From NCBI GenBank assembly GCA_943326655.2, contig CALPUC020000053.1, positions 1 through 6,299 of the forward strand: a stretch of 6,299 bases of DNA, given 5' to 3'. Shown here in pieces: positions 1 to 5,691 of the stretch. Position 1 is the first letter of the stretch. Each line of letters begins with the position of its first letter. Position numbers and translations under genes: made by a program. The stretch is from Rhodoluna limnophila (lineage in GTDB: Bacteria; Actinomycetota; Actinomycetes; Actinomycetales; Microbacteriaceae). Under the pieces are notes generated by a model that had not been told where the DNA came from, did no database searches, and worked only from the letters and a program-made list of their open reading frames with translations.

Positions 1-5
1 AGAAG

Positions 6-35
6 AAATCCCCCTGCTAAAAAACAGGGGGATTT
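6..35 (-). terminator. Rho-independent terminator of the operon
   Basis: A perfect 11-bp inverted repeat (AAATCCCCCTG at 6-16, CAGGGGGATTT at 25-35) encloses an 8-base loop. It begins 10 bases after the stop codon of the TM2 gene. Read on the minus strand, the GC-rich stem ends in a T-rich run (ATTTCTTCT), as expected of an intrinsic terminator for the six-gene operon. On the plus strand the stem is followed by ATTTTCTC, so it might also stop convergent transcription from the left. What lies to the left cannot be seen. Confidence 0.88.
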
Positions 36-45
36 TCTCGTTACG

Positions 46-1017
46 TTACCCGAGCGGCATTCCCTCACTGTCAGTAACCTTGCGCATGGCAACAAGAATC
101 AAGTCGATCAATGACCAGATGCCACATCCACCAAAGGTTAGCAACTTGCCGATTCCGAGACCGGTCTGCCCGAGGTAGAAACGGTCAACACCCAAGCTGC
201 CTAGGAAAATCGAAAGTAGCAGGGTGGTTACATAATCGCGTCTTGAAAACAGGCCAGGAATGAGCTTCGCCACATAGACGTTGCCATTTGCTGGGTCCTT
301 GAGAGGAGTTGAGCCATTAATCTGCCCAACGGATGCCATCTGACGTAGCTGCAGAAGGCTCAATGGCTCCTGCGGATAGCCAGGAAGCGCAATGATCCAC
401 GAGCTGTCGAGGCCTGGCTGTTGGTAGCCGCCGTATAGGTTAGTCATGTTTGGTATTCCTTCTGTGTTTGGGGTGGCTGTTGGTTGTGGTAAGACACTAG
501 TCTTTCGAGAGGTTGCTATGTATGAGACAACGCTTGCTAGAACACCGATTGAGAATAGGTTGTAGAGCACTGACCAAAGAAGGGCAGGGCTCAAGTCAAA
601 ACCCGTGTTAATGAACCTACTGAGTGCGCCAAAGATCGAGAGTCCGGGTAATCGGAAAACGAAGAACTCTAGACTGAACTGAGGGCCGCTGGAACTCCAT
701 AGAAACATCCCAACGACATCACTAACAATAATCGCAAAAATGTAGGCAGCCACAACCGCTATTAGGGCCAAAAACTTTGATCTGCCTACTTTTGTAATTG
801 CAAAGAGGAGCAGGCCTACGGTAATTAAGTCAAAACCTACCCAGAAAACTACTTGACCCAGATCCCACTGCCACTGGACGCCGCTCATCATTGTTAACCG
901 CTCTACCCAGTCGAGAACTATCAAAACAAGATACGCTCCGGCTGTGCCATAAATTGAGAACGTAAAGAGATCTGGCGAATTGGGTTTCTGGCTTGATAAA
1001 GAATTCTCAGTAGACAT
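46..1017 (-). CDS. TM2-domain membrane protein with extra N-terminal four-helix module
   Basis: A 323-residue integral membrane protein of unknown function. The C-terminal part (about 260-312) is a clear TM2 domain: two hydrophobic helices around the signature GSLGVDRFYLGQTGLG, followed by KLLTFGGCGIWSLIDLIL. Before it, residues about 206-257 (SSWIIALPGYPQEPLSLLQL onward, then GQI and a VYVAKLIPGLF end) resemble a GYF_2/DUF4339 domain, which often accompanies TM2. Residues 20-168 add about four further membrane segments (roughly 20-36, 54-75, 82-106, 146-168) that I do not recognise; residues 169-200 are a Pro/Thr/Asn-rich linker. Usual bacterial TM2 proteins are far shorter, so this looks like a fusion. 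The start at 1017 is preceded by AGGGGA three bases upstream, a rather close ribosome site, 12 bases after the DUF2752 stop. A second good start exists at Met191. It is the last gene before the terminator. TM2 assignment is firm; the GYF_2 call is moderate. Confidence 0.88.
   Translation of the reverse strand: MSTENSLSSQKPNSPDLFTFSIYGTAGAYLVLIVLDWVERLTMMSGVQWQWDLGQVVFWVGFDLITVGLLLFAITKVGRSKFLALIAVVAAYIFAIIVSDVVGMFLWSSSGPQFSLEFFVFRLPGLSIFGALSRFINTGFDLSPALLWSVLYNLFSIGVLASVVSYIATSRKTSVLPQPTATPNTEGIPNMTNLYGGYQQPGLDSSWIIALPGYPQEPLSLLQLRQMASVGQINGSTPLKDPANGNVYVAKLIPGLFSRRDYVTTLLLSIFLGSLGVDRFYLGQTGLGIGKLLTFGGCGIWSLIDLILVAMRKVTDSEGMPLG
445..463 (-). promoter_or_regulatory. Internal ribosome binding site and ATG (Met191) within the TM2 gene
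   Basis: On the minus strand, AGAAGGAAT (463-455) lies upstream of an in-frame ATG (447-445), with nine bases between AAGGA and the ATG. This is at least as good a match as the site before the annotated start. Initiation here would give a 133-residue protein starting MTNLYGGYQQPG and containing just the GYF_2-like and TM2 domains, which is a normal size for a bacterial TM2 protein. Whether it is used cannot be told from the sequence. Confidence 0.5.
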
Positions 1018-1020
1018 TTT

Positions 1021-1026
1021 TCCCCT
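1021..1026 (-). promoter_or_regulatory. Ribosome binding site of the full-length TM2 protein
   Basis: AGGGGA on the minus strand, three bases before the ATG at 1017, inside the 12-base gap after the DUF2752 gene. The match to AGGAGG is partial and the spacing is short, so initiation here may be modest compared with the internal site at Met191. Confidence 0.5.
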
Positions 1027-1029
1027 GCA

Positions 1030-1371
1030 CTAAAAGATGTTATTGCGTGCTAGAAAGAATCCTAGTGTGGCTATTGCCCCAATGACCACAAGCACAGGGC
1101 GCAACAACTTAGCGTGCTTGGTTCGGTTTGCGAAGTAGAGAGCAACTAGGAATAGCGGAACATAGAAGACCAGCTGATTGAAGCTGTATGCGGCAACGAT
1201 ATCGCCACGCAGAATTGCAAGCGATGCGCGGGTGAGGCCGCAGCCTGGGCATTGCAGCCCGGTGGCGTAGTTGAAGACGCAGGGGATCTTGTATTCGTTT
1301 GGAACCAGCAGCAGATAACCAAGCCCGGCGGCGGCAATTCCGGTGAATAGGGCTGGTTTGGTGAGTTGCAT
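1030..1371 (-). CDS. DUF2752 family small membrane protein
   Basis: A 113-residue membrane protein of unknown function. It carries the DUF2752 hallmark CPGCGLTRA at residues 41-49, with another Cys at 31 (IPCVFNYATGLQ before it). Hydrophobic segments lie at about 8-24, 66-83 and 90-108, and the Cys motif sits between the first and second. The length is typical of the family. The Cys pair in a CxxC arrangement might bind metal or be redox active, but no function is established to my knowledge. The ATG at 1371 overlaps the stop of the aminotransferase gene by one base (TAATG), so translation is probably coupled; only a weak AAGG lies upstream. The TM2 gene follows 12 bases later, and small DUF2752 and TM2-type membrane proteins are plausible partners, though this is inference. 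Confidence 0.88.
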   Translation of the reverse strand: MQLTKPALFTGIAAAGLGYLLLVPNEYKIPCVFNYATGLQCPGCGLTRASLAILRGDIVAAYSFNQLVFYVPLFLVALYFANRTKHAKLLRPVLVVIGAIATLGFFLARNNIF

Positions 1372-2519
1372 TAGCTATCGAGTGCCTTGGAGATTCTGGT
1401 TAGCCCTTCGGTGATTAGTTCGGGGCTAGTGCCGAAGTTGAAGCGCACGTGCTCCGTGTACTGAGGGCCGTGGTCGTTACCGGGAACAAGGGCAACTTTG
1501 GCTTTTTCGATAAGTGTCTCCACGGTTTTCTCTCCGAGATTCCAACTGGTCACGTCTAGCCAAGCGAGATAGCCGGCTTCGGGAATTATGTAATTCACCT
1601 CAGGAAATAGTCGCTCGAGTTCACGCTTTAGGTGGTGGCGATTTTCGTCTAGTGTGTCGACGGTTGAATTCAGCCAGTCGACGCCGTTTTCGTAGGCTTC
1701 AGCCATGGCGAAGGCGCCAACGATCGATGAACGCCAGTGGGTTGCTTGAGGCATCTTTGCAACCATTTGCTGCATTTCCTTGCTCTGAGTGAGCAGGAAG
1801 GCGGCTTTCAGGCCGGCTAGGTTCCAGCTCTTGCTCGCAGAGGTGATGCAAACTCCGGTGGCTTCGGCATCCGGGCCGCAGTTTAGGTAAGGGGTGAAAG
1901 TGGCGTTTCGGTAGGTTAGCGGAGCGTGAATTTCGTCGCTGATGATCACGGCATCGTGCTTTTTTGCGATAGCAGCCAGTTCGGTTAGTTCTTGTCTGGT
2001 GAAGGCCTTGCCCACTGGGTTCTGCGGGTTGCAAAGCAGCAGGTATTTCACGCCAGCTGCGAATTGCTCTTCAATGCCGTGGATGTCGAGTGAGAAGTTT
2101 TCTTTGAGTGGAACATCTACCGGGGTGATGCTCAATTCCCCAAGCCATTCCCAAAAGCCGTGGTAGACGGGAGAGGTAATTACAACTTTTCCGCCTGTGG
2201 CGCCGTTGGAGCGAAGGAACTCGACCACTGCCACGCCAACGTCGGTGGCGAGCTTTAGTTTGGTTTGGTCGATTGCCCAATTCCAGCGATTTTTAGCGAA
2301 ACCGGCAAAGGCTTTTGCCACTTCGGGAACCGGGCCTAGGTAACCAAGATCGGATTCGGAAACCATTTTGATGATTCGCTGCTTTATTGGTTCAGCGATC
2401 TGAAAATCCATTTCGGCAACATGCATTGGAAGCACGTCTGCTGGAAAACGGCGCCATTTCGACGAGTGACGTTTGCCAAGCTCTTGAAGCGAAGGTGCTT
2501 TGATTTCGAAATCAGACAT
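1371..2519 (-). CDS. MalY/PatB family PLP-dependent aminotransferase or cystathionine beta-lyase
   Basis: A 382-residue, full-length, cytoplasmic fold-type I PLP enzyme of the class I/II aminotransferase superfamily. The N-terminus (KWRRFPADVLPMHVAEMDF, 21-39) is characteristic of the MalY/PatB C-S lyase branch. Other landmarks are SPVYHGFWEW (116-125, Tyr119 expected to stack on the cofactor), NPQNPVG (164-170), SDEIHAPLTY (194-203, Asp195 to the pyridine nitrogen), SASKSWNLAG (227-236, Lys230 as Schiff-base lysine) and VRFNFGTSPE (358-367, Arg359 for the substrate carboxylate). Family members cleave cystathionine or cysteine conjugates to a thiol, pyruvate and ammonia, and some also transaminate; the substrate cannot be told from sequence. 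The usual Phe-Gly pair after the PG of the C-terminal loop reads DHG here. Start and stop both overlap neighbours by one base (TAATG), so it is translated within the operon, although no functional link to the membrane proteins is evident. Confidence 0.93.
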   Translation of the reverse strand: MSDFEIKAPSLQELGKRHSSKWRRFPADVLPMHVAEMDFQIAEPIKQRIIKMVSESDLGYLGPVPEVAKAFAGFAKNRWNWAIDQTKLKLATDVGVAVVEFLRSNGATGGKVVITSPVYHGFWEWLGELSITPVDVPLKENFSLDIHGIEEQFAAGVKYLLLCNPQNPVGKAFTRQELTELAAIAKKHDAVIISDEIHAPLTYRNATFTPYLNCGPDAEATGVCITSASKSWNLAGLKAAFLLTQSKEMQQMVAKMPQATHWRSSIVGAFAMAEAYENGVDWLNSTVDTLDENRHHLKRELERLFPEVNYIIPEAGYLAWLDVTSWNLGEKTVETLIEKAKVALVPGNDHGPQYTEHVRFNFGTSPELITEGLTRISKALDS

Positions 2520-3070
2520 TAGTTGCCGTTCAAGAGAATCGCTAGTGTGGCGCCGATAAGTGTGGCTCCCACAATTACCAAAATTATTGTGGTGGCACCC
2601 TGGCTCGTGGCGCGTTTCTGATTCTTTTTCATCAGCTTGGCAGCGTCGTTGAGCGCATTTGGTTTAGGCACTGGAACTTCGTAGGCAGGGCGGGTTGGAA
2701 CTTCTGATAGCGGCTGGATCGGAGTGATTCGCTGGGCTTGAAGTGCAACCTCAGGGTCGACAAAGGTTTCTACCTTTAGTTCGGCATCGGGTTGTACTTC
2801 TTCACTAACGATCGGAATCGCGCGGGTTGGAACGGGAGCGGGGGCTTCAGTGCTGCCGGTGTAGGAGTGCCCGGTTTCACCGGTTCTGGTTGGCGACGAA
2901 ACCGTGTTCTCTTCAACAGGGTTTGAGTTGGTGATGGTTTCTTCTTCAACCGAGGTTACGCCGGAGACCACCACGGTTGACTCGTCGATTACCTCGGTGG
3001 CGCTGTCGAGAGTGTGGTGAGGAATGATTTCGGTGGCGTCGTTTAGCTCACTATTTTTGTTGTCGTCCAT
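2519..3070 (-). CDS. Acidic, probably disordered protein with C-terminal membrane anchor
   Basis: A 183-residue protein that I do not recognise. Residues 1-140 are rich in Glu, Asp, Thr, Val and Pro with no hydrophobic core pattern, so they are probably disordered. A basic patch (KLMKKNQKRA, 145-154) precedes a single hydrophobic helix (about 160-180) ending in NGN, giving a tail-anchored layout with the acidic region in the cytoplasm by the positive-inside rule. The N-terminus repeats a Thr-Glu-hydrophobic motif: DATEII (11-16), SATEVI (23-28), then ESTVVV (30-35) and ETIT (44-47). Such threonines next to acidic residues with Ile/Val at +3 could be Ser/Thr kinase sites read by FHA domains, but that is inference. 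The ATG follows AGAGGT at five bases and lies 20 bases after the transglutaminase-like gene. Reading-frame integrity and junction overlap support a real gene. Confidence 0.82.
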   Translation of the reverse strand: MDDNKNSELNDATEIIPHHTLDSATEVIDESTVVVSGVTSVEEETITNSNPVEENTVSSPTRTGETGHSYTGSTEAPAPVPTRAIPIVSEEVQPDAELKVETFVDPEVALQAQRITPIQPLSEVPTRPAYEVPVPKPNALNDAAKLMKKNQKRATSQGATTIILVIVGATLIGATLAILLNGN

Positions 3071-3075
3071 GCTTT

Positions 3076-3081
3076 ACCTCT
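3076..3081 (-). promoter_or_regulatory. Ribosome binding site of the 183-residue protein
   Basis: AGAGGT on the minus strand, five bases before the ATG at 3070, within the 20-base gap after the transglutaminase-like gene. It fixes the start of the acidic anchored protein. Confidence 0.7.
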
Positions 3082-3090
3082 AAGTGAATG

Positions 3091-5691
3091 CTACTTCTTT
3101 GTTCCCAAGGAACGCAGTTGACGCAGAACTAGCTGAATTAGCCCTGCCACGCCAGAACCGTCGGAGACGCGGTTGGTTTGTGAGAAACGAAGTTTGCTGC
3201 TGAGCGCCTGCAACTGCTCCTTTGGTTTGGCCTGGCGGATGAACGACCTCAGCGAGAACAGGGCGCGAAGTTTGCCGGTTCGGTTGGTTTGAGTGCGTAG
3301 TCGTGCTCGCTCTGCTTCCAGAATCGCCCAGCTCTTGGACGCTAGTTCGCGAATTTCTTCTTCGGTTCGTTCAACGCTTTCGAAATCAGAGGAACCGTAG
3401 GCCATCTCGTTTGCCAATTCGGCCAACTCCATCACTTCGGGGTTGGCGGAGTCTCTTGCCAACTCGATACGGGTGCGATTGCGTGGCATGGCGGCTCCGA
3501 AATCGAGCGAGGTGTCTACATACTCTTCCCAAGCTCCAACAATCTGAGCGAACTCGGATGGGTGTTGTTGGCGACTTCTACGGCGACGACGTTTCATTAG
3601 GACAATCAGCGCGAACGGCCCGGCAAAGACGGAGAGTATCGAGACAACTTGAATTGCCGGTAGCAGATAGGTGAGGAAGAATTCCCAGATTTGATCCCAG
3701 AGAGGCTTTGGCGGAGTTTTACATTTCTCGGGATTCTTCAGACAGTTGGAATCGGTTGATGGAACGGATTTCCCTGGCGGAAGAACGACCGCTGAATCCT
3801 CACCAGCCTCGGTTGGGTTTTTCGGTGTGCCTGGCGGAGGAGGAACGAGAGTGAGCTGCTTTTCAAACTGGGGGGTTGCATCGAGGGCTAGCCACTGGCC
3901 GTTGGTGCCCTGAATTTCGGCCCAGGCGGAGAGGTTTGCTCCAGTGCACAAACCGCTCGTTGCGGTTTCGGCACAGGATGGCACTCCTGGAACGTCCTCG
4001 GCTTGGCCGGTTCGGAAACCAACCACGACTCGGGCTGGGAAACCCTTGGCGGTGGCGATTAGTGCGATTGCGGTGGCGAACTGCTCGTCGTCGCCGGCGG
4101 TAGCAACTAGGTTTCCGCGCTTACCAACCCGCTCCTGCTGCGAATTGAGGTCTTTGAAGAGTTGATCGATGCGCGAGACGTTGTGACCCGCGGTTGATTG
4201 CTGGAATTCCAGGCCGTCGACAGCGGTAACCCACGAAACGGTTTGGGTTTCGGTAACTTCCGGCTCGGTCAGAGCGTGCGAGAGGAACCCTCGGTCACGA
4301 AGACGCTTGGTTATGGCGACCATGCCCGTGCCATCGTTAATTGTGACATCTGGTTGAGCTGCCAGCCAGGTCTTCAAACTGTCGGGGATGAATGACTCGT
4401 CGATGGTGGCGGTGCCGGGAGTAATGTCTTCTGCTTGAACCTGCGGCTCGGAAAGGTATTCCAATCGGTAATTTGCGTTTTCGCTACTACCGGGGATGAT
4501 TGCGGCGGTGTTCGTAACACGGTTCAAAAACAGCGAGTCAGTGAGCTGAGCCGAGTTATTACCGAGGAAGGTGATTCGCTTCACATTGGTTGCCACCGGA
4601 AGCCAAATGGCGTCTAACTTTCCAACCGAAAGGTCGAAGAACTTTGGGATTCCATTACCAGAAGTCGGAACCTCAGACGGAACTCGGGCAAAGAACACAT
4701 TGTCGTCTAATGTGCTGCCTGAGGTTGGTGAAACCGTGAAGGTCTCGCCGTTGAAGTAAGGCATTGTTGCTATGCGAATTCGGCTTGGCGCTCCCTGGGT
4801 GGTGTAGCTAATTAGCTCTCGCTGCAGTAACTCGGGATCGCTAAAGAATTTTCGATAGGTGCTCAGCGGGCTGGTTTGCTGCTGCAGAACGCGTAACTTC
4901 TCAACACCGCTTCTCAAAACGGTTCTGCTGTTCGGAACTCCCCCAAGCTCCATCGTGGTTCCAACCAAAGTAACCACGATAGTTAGCACCACTGATGCCA
5001 ACGAAAAACGTCGCAGTTTTCTGAATAAGAGGTTTCTGGTTAGACCGAGAGAATCTTTGCCGACCATGAGTTTTTCTCTGCGGGTGGCACGCGCACCCCA
5101 GTTTAGGTAAATGACTAAGAGGACAAAAAGCCCGGTTCCACTGACCAGAGAGGTTGAGAACGGAAGCGAGAGCCCGAGAACTGAGAAATCTCCAGGGACG
5201 CTGGTGACACCGAAGCCGATAGCGAAAATCACGACAGCCAGCACTGGGAAAGCGGCCAACCAGTAACTGGCGATCTTGCCAAAAATCAGCCAGCCGAAAA
5301 GTAAACCGGTTAGCAGATAGAGCACCAGAACCGGGGCTAGAAGTGCGTGATAGGTGCCGAGCGGCAGATCGATGGTGATGATCTGCTTCCAAGACTCAAT
5401 CGGCGCTCGCACGGCTTCAAGGAACCCGTCGAACATGGAACCTGGGTTGGTAAGCGCTCTCGGGTTAGCCAGCGGGAGCGCCAGGGCTATAAATGCAAAA
5501 AGTGTGAGCATCACGGTGGTTACGAGCGATGCCGAGCGGCGCTGCTGGTAGGCACCGATGGCAAAACCGGTAAGCAACGCTCCGAATGCTGTGGCCAGCA
5601 GGTAGACATCTTGGTAAATCGGCCAGACGAACAGCAAAGACATCGAGGTTAGTGCCAGCAGGAAAGAAGCGTAAACGAGTTTTAGGCTCAT
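3091..5691 (-). CDS. TgpA-type transglutaminase-like membrane protein lacking catalytic Cys and His
   Basis: An 866-residue membrane protein with the layout of DUF3488/transglutaminase proteins. About seven hydrophobic helices (roughly 5-24, 28-47, 54-74, 115-137, 142-162, 182-197, 230-246) lead to a large extracytoplasmic region (about 247-668), one more helix (669-699), a polybasic stop KRRRRRSR (700-707) and a cytoplasmic DUF4129-like tail (711-866). The transglutaminase core is recognisable at about 525-610: GDDEQFATA (533-541), GFPARVVVGFR (550-560), LSAWAEIQG (587-595), LALDATPQF (601-609). In active relatives the first motif reads GDCEQFATA and the second has His before AW. Here Asp535 and Ser588 occupy these positions, while Asp604 is kept, so cysteine-dependent catalysis is not expected. 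Cysteines 573/582 and 650/657 may form disulfides. The start overlaps the DUF58 stop (ATGA) and has a strong ribosome site. The likely role is a structural or ligand-binding envelope component working with DUF58, by inference. Confidence 0.92.
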   Translation of the reverse strand: MSLKLVYASFLLALTSMSLLFVWPIYQDVYLLATAFGALLTGFAIGAYQQRRSASLVTTVMLTLFAFIALALPLANPRALTNPGSMFDGFLEAVRAPIESWKQIITIDLPLGTYHALLAPVLVLYLLTGLLFGWLIFGKIASYWLAAFPVLAVVIFAIGFGVTSVPGDFSVLGLSLPFSTSLVSGTGLFVLLVIYLNWGARATRREKLMVGKDSLGLTRNLLFRKLRRFSLASVVLTIVVTLVGTTMELGGVPNSRTVLRSGVEKLRVLQQQTSPLSTYRKFFSDPELLQRELISYTTQGAPSRIRIATMPYFNGETFTVSPTSGSTLDDNVFFARVPSEVPTSGNGIPKFFDLSVGKLDAIWLPVATNVKRITFLGNNSAQLTDSLFLNRVTNTAAIIPGSSENANYRLEYLSEPQVQAEDITPGTATIDESFIPDSLKTWLAAQPDVTINDGTGMVAITKRLRDRGFLSHALTEPEVTETQTVSWVTAVDGLEFQQSTAGHNVSRIDQLFKDLNSQQERVGKRGNLVATAGDDEQFATAIALIATAKGFPARVVVGFRTGQAEDVPGVPSCAETATSGLCTGANLSAWAEIQGTNGQWLALDATPQFEKQLTLVPPPPGTPKNPTEAGEDSAVVLPPGKSVPSTDSNCLKNPEKCKTPPKPLWDQIWEFFLTYLLPAIQVVSILSVFAGPFALIVLMKRRRRRSRQQHPSEFAQIVGAWEEYVDTSLDFGAAMPRNRTRIELARDSANPEVMELAELANEMAYGSSDFESVERTEEEIRELASKSWAILEAERARLRTQTNRTGKLRALFSLRSFIRQAKPKEQLQALSSKLRFSQTNRVSDGSGVAGLIQLVLRQLRSLGTKK

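Noticed and set aside
1699..2034. A 111-codon minus-strand frame and plus-strand frames inside the aminotransferase gene
   Set aside because: All motifs of the PLP enzyme lie in the other frame at full family length, so these are frame shadows.
3303..3674. A 123-codon open frame on the plus strand
   Set aside because: It is antisense to the DUF4129-like tail of the transglutaminase-like gene, and its Arg/Leu-rich translation is typical of shadow frames in such DNA. No convincing ribosome site or family pattern.
3928..4089. A sequencing error or pseudogene as the cause of the missing catalytic residues
   Set aside because: Both substitutions need two base changes, the surrounding motifs are intact and there is no stop or frameshift over 866 codons.
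4901..5392. A 163-codon open frame on the minus strand overlapping the transglutaminase-like gene in another frame
   Set aside because: It lies wholly inside the membrane part of the larger gene, its translation is Arg/Ser/His-rich with no recognisable motif, and the main frame has clear family features.
5347..5652. A 101-codon open frame on the plus strand
   Set aside because: Antisense to the N-terminal membrane helices of the transglutaminase-like gene; no recognisable domain and no partner gene on that strand.
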